Shown: positions 7,908-15,245, counted from the first letter of the stretch. The stretch is 33,058 bases of DNA from Rhodocyclaceae bacterium (GCA_018262775.1 JADFDU010000025.1:1-33058), one strand, 5' to 3'. Notes: generated from the sequence alone by a model not told the origin. Made by a program: numbers and translations.

Positions 7908-8279
7908 TCAGACGCGCCCCACCAGGGGCAGGCCCTTGGATGTGAAAGCATCCATGGCCAAATGCGTGAGGAAAGCCCCGCCGGCGGCGAGTAGGAGGAA
8001 GCGCGTCAGCGCTTCGCCCTCGGTTTTTGCTTCCCATCGGTAAAGTCGATGGAACACAAGTCCAATCAGGCCTGCACATGCCAGGCTGTGGAAGAAATCC
8101 CGGTGGTTAGGATGCAGAGCCGGCTCCAAAACGTCGGGGAGAGTTCCCAGGGCGGCGCCGACGCAAGCAGCCACCAAGGGGTGGGAGGTTTGCGCGCCAC
8201 TCTTCTGGTCCTCGTGCGCCGCGGCAACGGCCAAGGTGATTGCGGCGCCGAATCTGTGGGTGGCGGCGTTAGGCATCAT
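7908..8279 (-). CDS. YdjM/DUF457-family membrane metal-dependent hydrolase
   Basis: This 123-aa protein has two or three membrane segments (about 10-21, 36-48, 66-80 and 93-108). It carries the signature of the YdjM (LexA-regulated, inner-membrane) putative hydrolase family: His8 near the N-terminus, LPDVLEP (Asp49, Glu52), HRDFFHS (His59, His64), and a C-terminal HLAMDAFTSKGLPL with His106 and Asp110. The clustered His/Asp/Glu probably bind metal at the membrane face. The start overlaps the upstream small gene's stop (ATGA). E. coli ydjM is SOS-induced. In this operon the protein could be the membrane effector, but its activity is unknown. A 51-nt gap separates it from the 47-aa gene. Confidence 0.8.
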   Translation of the reverse strand: MMPNAATHRFGAAITLAVAAAHEDQKSGAQTSHPLVAACVGAALGTLPDVLEPALHPNHRDFFHSLACAGLIGLVFHRLYRWEAKTEGEALTRFLLLAAGGAFLTHLAMDAFTSKGLPLVGRV

Positions 8280-8449
8280 TTCTCCTTCCGCACACCCTTG
8301 AAGGGCTGCCCATTGTTCTTTTGGTCCATGAATTTGCCGGAGTCGGCGTCCCGTTTGACCCAGCGATCCATCAGAGGGTTGAAGGTCTGCGAACGATGCC
8401 GCACCGCGCCGTTGCGATGCCCGTCGCCTTTGGGAGGATTTGTCGCCAT
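8276..8449 (-). CDS. Small basic protein, 57 aa (DGHRxGAVR family)
   Basis: The ATG at 8449 has an AGGTGA site 4 nt upstream. The product is a polar, basic 57-aa protein with the segments GDGHRNGAVRHRSQTFNP, WVKRDADSGKFMDQK and PFKGVRKEK. I recall very similar small uncharacterised proteins widely in proteobacteria, but no named function. The gene is first in the minus-strand operon, and its stop overlaps the DUF457-type gene's start. It has no obvious fold, Cys or membrane segment. Possible roles include nucleic-acid binding, or acting as substrate of the conjugation enzyme; both are speculation. Confidence 0.8.
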   Translation of the reverse strand: MATNPPKGDGHRNGAVRHRSQTFNPLMDRWVKRDADSGKFMDQKNNGQPFKGVRKEK

Positions 8450-8470
8450 GCCGTCACCTACTTGGGTTAG

Positions 8471-8479
8471 TTATCCACA
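8471..8479 (+). other. Perfect DnaA box TTATCCACA
   Basis: TTATCCACA is the exact high-affinity DnaA box. It lies in the predicted 5' leader of the minus-strand operon, about 22 bp before its first start codon. A single box may be chance, but it could couple expression to DnaA or to replication stress. No other box or AT-rich unwinding region makes this look like an origin. Confidence 0.4.
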
Positions 8480-8524
8480 GTCCGCAATAGTGGGAATTCC
8501 GCCTTGAATTCGGACGTTAATATA

Positions 8525-8553
8525 ATAGTAACGGATCAATAAGATCGCGTCAA
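8525..8553 (-). promoter_or_regulatory. Promoter of the E2-E1/JAB operon
   Basis: On the minus strand, TTGACG (8553-8548) and TACTAT (8530-8525) are separated by exactly 17 bp. They match the sigma-70 -35 (5 of 6) and -10 (4 of 6) elements. The predicted start near 8518 leaves a leader of about 69 nt before the 57-aa gene. Confidence 0.6.
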
Positions 8554-8563
8554 GTGATCAATA
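8534..8563. promoter_or_regulatory. Direct repeat GATCAATA x2, candidate operator
   Basis: GATCAATA occurs at 8534-8541 and 8556-8563, 22 bp apart (about two helical turns). One copy lies between the -35 and -10 of the minus-strand promoter and the other lies just upstream of the -35. This places it well for repression by the divergently encoded WYL regulator. The link to that protein is inferred from position. Confidence 0.45.
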
Positions 8564-8595
8564 TACTGTTTGAAAGTATCATTGTGATTCGATAC
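8563..8595. promoter_or_regulatory. Inverted repeats ATACT-N7-AGTAT and GTATC-N10-GATAC
   Basis: Two overlapping inverted repeats share the half-site AGTATC: ATACT(8563-8567)/AGTAT(8575-8579) and GTATC(8576-8580)/GATAC(8591-8595). They overlap the -35, spacer and -10 of the WYL gene promoter, as an autoregulatory operator would. CapW/BrxR-type WYL proteins are known to bind inverted repeats in defence-operon promoters. Confidence 0.45.
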
Positions 8596-8598
8596 ACT
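8570..8598 (+). promoter_or_regulatory. Promoter of the WYL regulator operon
   Basis: TTGAAA (8570-8575) and TACACT (8593-8598) are separated by 17 bp and match the sigma-70 -35 and -10 hexamers at 4 to 5 of 6 positions each. A start near 8605 would give a short leader before the GGAGG site at 8617-8621. Confidence 0.5.
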
Positions 8599-8632
8599 CG
8601 CGCTAACTTTAGACTTGGAGGCGCATGGCGCG

Positions 8633-9529
8633 ATGGAAGCCCCCCTTGACAGGATCAGTCACGCACAAATGGAGCGCTTGGCCTACATTGAATTCCGGGC
8701 TTATTTTCTTGGCGAAATCACCCGCAGCGACATTATTAAGAGATTCGGCATTGCAACTGCGGCCGCGACCCGAGACCTGGCGCTGTATCGATCAGTGTCA
8801 AATGACAACATCGAACTTGATTCTCGAACAAAAAGCTACGTTCTCGCCAAGAGCTTCAGACCGATATTCGAGCATCCTGCGGATCGAGTTCTGTCGGCGC
8901 TCTCGCAAGGCTTTGGAGAGGGGATTGGCGGGCAATCACGCTCCCTCATTCCTTGTGAGATTCCCCGGCAGTTGAACTATCCGGACGTTTCAGTCCTTGC
9001 GCCGATCACTCAGGCGATTCACCGCAAGAAGATCGTACGCATTGCATATCACTCGTTCTCCAGTGGTAGGAGCGAGCGCGATATGGTGCCTCTGGCACTT
9101 GCGAACAATGGCTTGCGGTGGCACGTGCGCGCGTTTGATCGCAAGAGATCACGGTTTCTGGATTTTGTTCTGACCAGGATCGAGGCCTCAGAGCTGCAAC
9201 CCGAATGCCGCGTAGAAGAACATGAAGAGGTTGCAAGCGATATTCAATGGAGCCGGATTGTGGAGTTGGAACTGATTCCGCATCCGAAGGAGAGACATCC
9301 CGAAATCGTTGCGATGGACTACGGTATATCGAAAGAGGAGCGCTTACTCAAGGTGCGTGTTCGTGCCGCGTTGGCCGGATATTTCCTTCGACAGTGGAGC
9401 GTCGATTGCTCCGAGGATCATTGCCTAGACGGCCCCGAGATTCGATTGTGGCTTCGCAATCCCTTGTCGCTTTATGGCGTCGAGAGTTCGAACTTGGCGC
9501 CAGGATATGTCTCCCGGGAAAATAAATAG
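8633..9529 (+). CDS. WYL-domain transcriptional regulator (CapW/BrxR type)
   Basis: This is a 298-aa protein. The ATG at 8633 is preferred, with GGAGG 11 nt upstream; a TTG at 8615 is the alternative. Residues about 12-75 are a winged helix-turn-helix (an EITRSDIIKRFGIATAAATRDL recognition region, then a strand-wing). About 120-190 is a WYL Sm-like domain in which the name-giving triad is Trp-His-Val (RWHVRAFD), followed by the FVLTRI strand. Residues 200-298 are a WCX-like dimerisation region. This three-part layout and length are those of CapW and BrxR, which control CBASS and BREX operons. Transcribed divergently from the E2-E1/JAB operon, it probably represses both directions through the shared intergenic repeats. 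Confidence 0.85.
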   Translation: MEAPLDRISHAQMERLAYIEFRAYFLGEITRSDIIKRFGIATAAATRDLALYRSVSNDNIELDSRTKSYVLAKSFRPIFEHPADRVLSALSQGFGEGIGGQSRSLIPCEIPRQLNYPDVSVLAPITQAIHRKKIVRIAYHSFSSGRSERDMVPLALANNGLRWHVRAFDRKRSRFLDFVLTRIEASELQPECRVEEHEEVASDIQWSRIVELELIPHPKERHPEIVAMDYGISKEERLLKVRVRAALAGYFLRQWSVDCSEDHCLDGPEIRLWLRNPLSLYGVESSNLAPGYVSRENK

Positions 9530-9543
9530 ATCGGTGAACCGAA

Positions 9544-10149
9544 ATGAGTTCGGTCAAAGGACAGCTCCCGGTTGCCTGGAAGAACACCGAAAGGTTCAAT
9601 GGGCGGCTACCGCTGAAGCTTGACCGAGAGCAGCACGGTCTTGCCAAGAAATTTCGTAAGCCGCGAAATGCCGATCCATTTCAATCCCTGGCTACGCTCT
9701 ACGATTATCTGGACCGGTTCATGTCATATGCAGTTGGTCTTATGGCGTGCGCAAAAGGATGCTCCTATTGCTGTCACTCGGAGATTGGATTGTCTCAAAT
9801 CGAAGCGGACTACATAACCGCTCGAACCGGCATCCCCGCCAAGCGTATGAGGCAGGATCCAACTCGCGTCGGAGCTGCACCTTGGGTAGATCCGAATAGA
9901 CCCTGCCCATTCTTAAATCTTGGTGCCTGCGCTATCTACGAGTTCCGGCCCATGCTCTGCCGGACCCATGTCAATTTCGATGCCACCAATGCTTTATGCC
10001 GGTTCGACAGTGAAGCAGAATCAATATTGCTGCTTGATCGCGAGAGTAGCCTTCCTGGAGCGATGAAGGCTTATGGAGAATTGGCGGCCAGTTACGGTGG
10101 GGGGATCGGAGACATTCGTGATTTCTTCTGTACTATATATGCGCCATGA
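9544..10149 (+). CDS. YkgJ-family cysteine-cluster protein
   Basis: This 201-aa protein carries the YkgJ-type cysteine cluster: Cys73, Cys76 and Cys77 (KGCSYCCHSE), Cys121 (RPCPFL), Cys129 (GACAIYEFRP), Cys139 (MLCRTH) and Cys152. This pattern is annotated in the family as an iron- or zinc-chelating fold of unknown activity; the ACAIYEFRPMLCR segment is highly typical. It begins 14 nt after the WYL gene and overlaps the next gene by ATGA, so all three are one operon. YkgJ proteins have been linked to metal handling and protein modification, but no role in defence is established. Confidence 0.8.
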   Translation: MSSVKGQLPVAWKNTERFNGRLPLKLDREQHGLAKKFRKPRNADPFQSLATLYDYLDRFMSYAVGLMACAKGCSYCCHSEIGLSQIEADYITARTGIPAKRMRQDPTRVGAAPWVDPNRPCPFLNLGACAIYEFRPMLCRTHVNFDATNALCRFDSEAESILLLDRESSLPGAMKAYGELAASYGGGIGDIRDFFCTIYAP

Positions 10150-11192
10150 ACGGTGCTGCGCATACTACGCACTGTGCTTACTCAATGGGTCCCAGCCGAT
10201 TTCCGGCACATCAAGAGATGGTTAGCAAACGACCGAAAAATCTCTTCAAATATCTGAGTTTCAGCGATAGGCTGCTCCAACAGCTTTGCTACGACCAGGT
10301 CTACTTCGCCGATCCCGTGAGCTTCAATGACCCACTCGACTGCCTACCGGTCGTCGAGGCTGATCTTGCGGCGGTTGACCTCGAGGCGCTGCTTGCACAG
10401 CTCGTGTTGAACAGATCGGCTAAAGAGATCGACGCCGCCATGAAGAAGTTGCGACTGCGCGGTGAGAAGGCGATGGCAAGGCGCGAAAAACTGACCGATA
10501 CAGAGGTACGCCGCCTGATTGGCAACATCAACTATCACGCGACAAATCCAGATCTGAACGACCCGCAGACCTACATTTGCAATGCCCTTAGCCGGGAGAT
10601 TGAACGCGAGTTGCGCGGGGCGCATGAGACTGGTGTCTTTTGTTTGAGCGCAAAATTCGACAGTCCACTAATGTGGTCACACTACGCAGACCAGCATCGA
10701 GGCGTATGCGTCGAATACGGTGTGTCCAGCCTTGCCGCAAAGAAATTGCACCCGGTGGCTTATGGTGATTCACGCAAGGTGAAAGCCAGTCAGATACGCA
10801 ATTGGATTCTAAATGACGATTCTGATGCGCAACAAACGATCGACAAGATCAGTCTGCTCACGAAATCGAAAGAATGGGCATACGAGCGCGAGTGGCGTTT
10901 GTTAGGGCCTGTTGGCCTAAACTACTCACCAATCAGCCTGAAGTCGGTGATCTTCGGTATGCGATGCCCTCAAGTGATCAGGTACACCATCGTGAGGGCC
11001 CTTGAAGGGCGAGCCGACATAAAGTTCTGGGAGATCGCTCAGCCTAGCGATCACTTCAAGCTGAAAAGGGTGAGACTAAACATCGAAGAGATGAAGGCAG
11101 GACTACCCTATTGCTCGGTGGTCGATGAATTCGAGAACCTGGACGCGTTGGAGCACGTCGCTCAGACGGACCCAAAGCTACCTGCAAGTTGA
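10146..11192 (+). CDS. DUF2971 protein
   Basis: This 348-aa protein has the DUF2971 hallmarks: LFKYLSFSDRLLQQL and YFADPVSFNDPLDC near the N-terminus, VFCLSAKFDSPLMWSHYADQHRGVCVEY in the middle, and SKEWAYEREWRLL towards the C-terminus. The start at 10146 overlaps the YkgJ-type stop; an internal ATG at 10218, just before the first DUF2971 motif, is an alternative. The biochemical function is unknown. DUF2971 genes often occur in accessory and defence islands. Long helical segments (about 80-150) separate the two conserved blocks. Last gene of the plus-strand operon; a terminator-like hairpin lies 325 bp on. Confidence 0.8.
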   Translation: MNGAAHTTHCAYSMGPSRFPAHQEMVSKRPKNLFKYLSFSDRLLQQLCYDQVYFADPVSFNDPLDCLPVVEADLAAVDLEALLAQLVLNRSAKEIDAAMKKLRLRGEKAMARREKLTDTEVRRLIGNINYHATNPDLNDPQTYICNALSREIERELRGAHETGVFCLSAKFDSPLMWSHYADQHRGVCVEYGVSSLAAKKLHPVAYGDSRKVKASQIRNWILNDDSDAQQTIDKISLLTKSKEWAYEREWRLLGPVGLNYSPISLKSVIFGMRCPQVIRYTIVRALEGRADIKFWEIAQPSDHFKLKRVRLNIEEMKAGLPYCSVVDEFENLDALEHVAQTDPKLPAS

Positions 11193-11943
11193 ATGCAGCA
11201 GTCAGTGGCTCCCAATCAAAGTAACATCCATAGTGCGGCTGTGGCTCGATCGTGTGTCTAATGAATTGATAAAGCAAGACAAATCGCCCAGTGAATTACG
11301 CGGCAGATTTATGCTTCCGAAACTGGTGAGTCGGCAAGGTTATGCTTCTCGATTTTTACGTAGTCGGATAAAAGCGGCCTTAAATTGCGCAGAATCGGCA
11401 ACGATATGGTTCCGATCACCGGCAAAGATATCGTTCCCGGGACATTACTACACGCATAAGTTGGTCATCTTTATAAGCGGTATGTAGTTAAAACGTAGTG
11501 CGCGCCGCAAACGCTAAGGGCCGGAGTCAAGCTGGCCCTTTTTCTTTTAATCGATGCGAACAGCCAGTGATGGCCTTGAAGTTAATTTGAGGATTGTCGC
11601 AGGCAACTCCCTATCTTCGACCTTTACGGTCATTCTGAAATTGCAGAAGTCGCGCACTGTTCAGCCGTCCCGAATTTCAACTTCTGAAAAAACAAACTGG
11701 CACTAACGGCGCAAAGTCGTTGTAAACATGCCTAGAAAATTCTGGACGATTCACTGTGCCCAGCAACAGTAGGGAAACGATGAATTTTAAAATTTCGTGA
11801 AATAGTTCCTTGAAATGCTTCAAAGGACCCCTTAGCGTTGATCGCTAATTGACACGACGCACCCAGGTCCGGGAGCGTACGATCTCTTAAAATAACCATA
11901 AATTCCATGCTGTTACGGCTGCATGGATATGAGGGGGAGGAAG
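11193..11943. other. Non-coding or degenerate stretch of about 750 bp
   Basis: AT-richer sequence with no recognisable protein. An open frame running out of the DUF2971 gene on the plus strand (to 11487) and one on the minus strand (11732-12025) have no family features or ribosome sites. A terminator-like hairpin at 11516-11550 is the only clear element. Confidence 0.55.
11516..11550 (+). terminator. Rho-independent terminator-like hairpin
   Basis: AGGGCC (11517-11522) pairs with GGCCCT (11534-11539) across an 11-nt loop and is followed by TTTTTCTTTT. It probably ends the plus-strand transcript from the WYL/YkgJ/DUF2971 operon. Confidence 0.65.
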
Positions 11944-12078
11944 ATGGTGTCCAGGCGGCATACCGGTCGGTGCTTGTGCATGCTTTTCTTCGGAGCTGCC
12001 CGCGCTCAACTCCTCGTGACGCCAATTATGGCTCCGTCAGCAGGTCGAGCAGGTAGTTGCGTGTCAGAGCGCGCATGA
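11944..12078 (+). CDS. Possible 44-aa leader ORF coupled to the histidine kinase
   Basis: A strong GGGGGAGGAAG ribosome site precedes the ATG at 11944. The 44-aa frame ends in a TGA that overlaps the kinase ATG at 12075 (ATGA). The product has a basic start (MVSRRHTGRC) and a moderately hydrophobic middle, with no recognised family. The kinase start itself has a poor ribosome site, so coupling through this ORF is plausible. It could also be a remnant of a lost upstream gene. Confidence 0.35.
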   Translation: MVSRRHTGRCLCMLFFGAARAQLLVTPIMAPSAGRAGSCVSERA

Positions 12079-14147
12079 CCGAGAACTACTCCGATCCCGG
12101 ATCGACACCTTTCCAATCCATGCTGCAGTCCCTCCAGCGTCAGAATGCCATTCTCCAGGCGGTGAGCTACGCTGCCGAGCGCTTTCTCGGCAGCGAGCCG
12201 ATCGAATCCGTTCTCTCCGAGGTGCTCGAGCGGCTCGGGCGGGCCGCCGAGGTAGGCAGCGCCACCGCCCTCGAGCTTGTCGGCGATCCGGAGAACGGGG
12301 GCGCGTTGGTGCCGCGCCATTCGTGGACAGTCGCCGGCGGCCAATCGGTGTTCGATTACGCCCCCCAGGGGTTCCCTACCCAAGGCACGGATTTCGAGCA
12401 TCTGTTCACTATGTTGCAGGCGGGGAAGGCTGTGGTTGCGCGCACAGTCGAACTTCCGCCAGGGCTGCAGACTTTGTTGTCGAGTGAGGTGCGCACCCTC
12501 GCCGCCCTGCCCATTTTTACTAGTGATCAACTTGTTGGCGTCATCGCTCTTTCACAACGCCAGACCGAGCGTGATTGGTCGGAAGCTGAGCTCAGTGGGC
12601 TTAAAACCGCGGCCACCGTGATTGGTGCCGCCCTGGAAAGAAGTCGGGCGCGACATGCAGTGCGTAAGCGCGATGCGATGCTTCGGCTCTTTGTCGATAA
12701 TGCGCCGATCATGGTGGCTTACTACGACCTGAAGATGCATTGTCGATTTGCCAACCAACGCTATTCAGAATTCTTCGGCTTCTCCGGTCGAAACACCATC
12801 GGTAAAACACTAGAGGAGATCATAGGCGAGAAAGCATTCGCTATTTCTCTTCCTTACCTGAAACGCGCCTACGCAGGCGAGCAGGCCATCTTTGAAAGGA
12901 CGCACCTCGATCGGGACGGTTCGGTCAAGCATCTGGAGATCAAGATGGTCCCGCATATAGATGAAACCGGAGAAATGGTTGGCTGCTACGCAATCCTCGC
13001 CGACATCACCGAACGCAAGTGGAACGAGGAGGAACTGCAACACATCGCTGCGGAGAATGCCGGTATTCTGGAAAACACAGTTTCCGGCATCGCTATGATT
13101 AAGGATCGGTGCATCATGCGGTGCAACAAAAGCTTTGCGGCGCTGCTCGGCTATGAGCCGGATGAGCTTCAGGATCAGTCTACATCCCTGCTTAACGTCT
13201 CCGAGGAAAGCCATCTGCAGATCGGTGAAGATGTGTATCCGCGGGTAGCAGCGGTTGGACACGCAACGGGTATCGTCCAGAACAGGCGGAAGGACGGCTC
13301 ACTACTCTGGATACACTACAGCGCTACAGCGCTTGACCGCACCGACCTGTCCAAGGGCATCATCTGGGTCGCTCAGGACATCACGGAGCAAAAGGCTACC
13401 GCTACGGCGCTCCAGGAAGCGCACGACCATCTGGAGGAAAAGGTTCAGGAACGTACCGAGGAACTGGCTGCGCTGAATCTCGAACTGGAGGCCTACAGCT
13501 ATTCGGTTTCCCATGATCTACGCGCACCCTTGCGCGCAATCGGTGGTTTTACCCATCTTTTGGAAGAACAATTGGCGGGCAGACTGGACACGGAAGCCGA
13601 GAAGCATCTCGGCAAAGTTCACGCCGCCGTACAGCGCATGTTCCGGATGATCGAAGCCCTTCTGGATCTTGGACGCGCTTCTCGCAAAGAGATGGCTGCA
13701 AGTCAGGTTGATCTCTCGGCCTGCGCCAGGGAGATCATCGCGGAACTTGCCGCCCGAGACTGTTCGCGCCAGGTTAAATTCGTGGTCGAGAGCAGGATCA
13801 GGGCGACAGGCGATCCGCAGCTTCTGCGATTATTGCTGCAGAATCTGCTTGAGAATGCCTGGAAGTACACTTCGAAGATGCCGACCGCACGCATCGAGTT
13901 CGGGGAGTCGAACGATTCTGAGGGGAAGCGGATCTTTTGGGTCCGGGATAACGGCGCGGGTTTTGACATGGCCTATGCTTCAAGGCTGTTCCAGCCGTTC
14001 CAGCGCCTTCATAGTGCGCATGAATTCGAGGGAACCGGAATAGGGCTGGCCACAGTCGCCCGCATCGCTAAGCGTCACGGCGGTGAGGTTTTGGCTGAGG
14101 GCGCAGTGGACAATGGAGCGACATTCACGTTTTCGCTGGCTCGTTGA
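12075..14147 (+). CDS. GAF-PAS-PAS sensor histidine kinase
   Basis: This is a 690-aa cytoplasmic kinase without membrane segments, counted from ATG 12075; a TTG at 12057 is less likely. Order: a short coiled coil, GAF domain (about 20-185), PAS (about 200-318, ending ADITERK), PAS (about 325-440, ending AQDITEQK), a coiled linker, HisKA with phospho-acceptor His480 in VSHDLRAPLRAIGG, and an HATPase domain with the N box ENAWKYT (Asn594), DNGAGFD and GTGIGLA. The dimerisation region resembles bacteriophytochrome-type kinases. The bilin-binding Cys cannot be judged without alignment. No response regulator is adjacent, so it is an orphan whose partner lies elsewhere. Confidence 0.9.
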   Translation: MTENYSDPGSTPFQSMLQSLQRQNAILQAVSYAAERFLGSEPIESVLSEVLERLGRAAEVGSATALELVGDPENGGALVPRHSWTVAGGQSVFDYAPQGFPTQGTDFEHLFTMLQAGKAVVARTVELPPGLQTLLSSEVRTLAALPIFTSDQLVGVIALSQRQTERDWSEAELSGLKTAATVIGAALERSRARHAVRKRDAMLRLFVDNAPIMVAYYDLKMHCRFANQRYSEFFGFSGRNTIGKTLEEIIGEKAFAISLPYLKRAYAGEQAIFERTHLDRDGSVKHLEIKMVPHIDETGEMVGCYAILADITERKWNEEELQHIAAENAGILENTVSGIAMIKDRCIMRCNKSFAALLGYEPDELQDQSTSLLNVSEESHLQIGEDVYPRVAAVGHATGIVQNRRKDGSLLWIHYSATALDRTDLSKGIIWVAQDITEQKATATALQEAHDHLEEKVQERTEELAALNLELEAYSYSVSHDLRAPLRAIGGFTHLLEEQLAGRLDTEAEKHLGKVHAAVQRMFRMIEALLDLGRASRKEMAASQVDLSACAREIIAELAARDCSRQVKFVVESRIRATGDPQLLRLLLQNLLENAWKYTSKMPTARIEFGESNDSEGKRIFWVRDNGAGFDMAYASRLFQPFQRLHSAHEFEGTGIGLATVARIAKRHGGEVLAEGAVDNGATFTFSLAR

Positions 14148-14487
14148 GTAGCTAGACAGGCATCCAGCGTGAATAGTCGTTCTCGATGTATTCACCCCCC
14201 TGTCTGCGGTCAGGAAAGACTGATGAGAACTAGTGCATTGTGAATTCTGTTGCAATCTGACCTTGGCGAGGCCGAGCAGTGTAAAAACGCTCGTCGAGTT
14301 AGAGAGGTGATCACAGGTCGGATCTCGGCCAAAGCGGACACAACATCATTCCTCAACAAGCGATGTAGCGTCCGCTGTTGCATTCTTAGACAATCGTGCA
14401 ATTGAAAAAGCGTCAGGGTAGGGCCTGAGAAGGGCGTGTGCCAGGGCTCCCAATAATCGTTAGTATTGAACGGACATCCCCGAGGTG
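14148..14487. other. Intergenic stretch without recognisable genes
   Basis: About 340 bp of mixed composition between the kinase and the IS remnant. No terminator with a T-run, RNA gene or protein motif was seen. It may be decayed mobile-element sequence, given the IS3 end that follows. Confidence 0.5.
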
Positions 14488-14640
14488 TGAGGTAGACCGG
14501 CTTTCCCGGACAGTTCAATCGAGGCACACATTCTGCTTCTCGAATTTCTGTGGGCTCAAATAACCCAAGGACTGGTGAATCCGTTGGCGATTGTAGAACG
14601 GCTCGATGTAACTGAAGATGGCCGCCTTGGCGTCCTCGCG
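14488..14640 (-). mobile_element. IS3-family right-end remnant (transposase C-terminus)
   Basis: On the minus strand, 14640-14515 encodes EDAKAAIFSYIEPFYNRQR, then IHQSLGYLSPQKFE and a stop. This is the C-terminal end of an IS3-family OrfB integrase (the rve region with the YNRQR...LGY.SP motif). Just past the stop, 14488-14513 reads TGAGGTAGACCGGCTTTC... on the plus strand, which looks like the terminal inverted repeat of an IS3-group element. The DDE catalytic region and left end are missing, so the element is dead. It marks past insertion next to the accessory region. Confidence 0.75.
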
Positions 14641-14773
14641 GCAGATTGGCTGAGTGCCCATAGGGCCTGTGCTGTCGACCCACTGATGGGCCATGTCCGA
14701 AATATTGCAGCCAATCGCCTTCGGAGGCACAATCGCTGACGGTACATTGATTCCTCGACATGAGCGCCCAGGC

Positions 14774-15145
14774 ATGCCTGATCAACGCGACCCAAGAATT
14801 TTTTTCGCCGCAGAACGAACCCTGCTGGCCTGGAATCGCACGGCCCTCTCCCTCATGGCCTTTGGTTTCGTGATCGAGCGATTTGGCCTGTTCATGGAAA
14901 TCGTCGGCAAGGAGGAAGTGAAGGTGCTCCAAAGGCACATCTCCCTGCTGATCGGCGTTACGTTCGTCCTTTTTGCGGCATTGATTGCGGGCCTCGCGGT
15001 GCTGCAACACAGGCGATTCGTGAAAACGCTGCCTCCAGCTGATATCCCGAACGGATATAACGCGACAGTCGGCCTCTTCACAAGCGGGCTTATCGCCTTG
15101 CTGGGCGTGCTCCTGTCCCTCTACATATTGCGCGGCTTTGTCTGA
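14774..15145 (+). CDS. yidH: YidH-family (DUF202) inner-membrane protein
   Basis: The ATG at 14774 gives 123 aa beginning MPDQRDPRIFFAAERTLLAW, the conserved DUF202 start; the upstream open frame has no family similarity. Three membrane segments lie at about residues 26-46, 58-76 and 101-121. The AERTLLAWNRTALSLMAFGF motif is characteristic. The function of YidH/DUF202 proteins is not established. The gene stands apart from its neighbours, with a 100-bp gap before the lipoprotein gene, and an IS3 remnant lies immediately upstream. Confidence 0.85.
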   Translation: MPDQRDPRIFFAAERTLLAWNRTALSLMAFGFVIERFGLFMEIVGKEEVKVLQRHISLLIGVTFVLFAALIAGLAVLQHRRFVKTLPPADIPNGYNATVGLFTSGLIALLGVLLSLYILRGFV

Positions 15146-15245
15146 TGCGGCGGGGCATGACGCCAGTCGATACGGTTTCGTTTCAGCCTGTGCCTCAGGG
15201 CGTCGATATGCGATCATTCGCCCTGCAGCAAGAATCGGATAGCGC

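Noticed and set aside
5508..8449. Standard type II CBASS
   Set aside because: E2-E1, JAB and a WYL regulator are present, but no protein in the region shows a CD-NTase (GS-x-S, D-x-D) or a CBASS effector domain such as a patatin-like or Cap4/Cap5 nuclease domain.
8471..8600. Replication origin
   Set aside because: Only one DnaA box, no iterons and no replication initiator gene; better explained as part of an operon control region.
11125..11487. 120-aa plus-strand open frame after DUF2971
   Set aside because: Begins inside the DUF2971 gene in another frame, has no ribosome site and no recognisable motif.
14693..14773. N-terminal extension of YidH
   Set aside because: The extra 27 codons show no DUF202 similarity and lie in likely IS-derived sequence; the conserved start fits ATG 14774.
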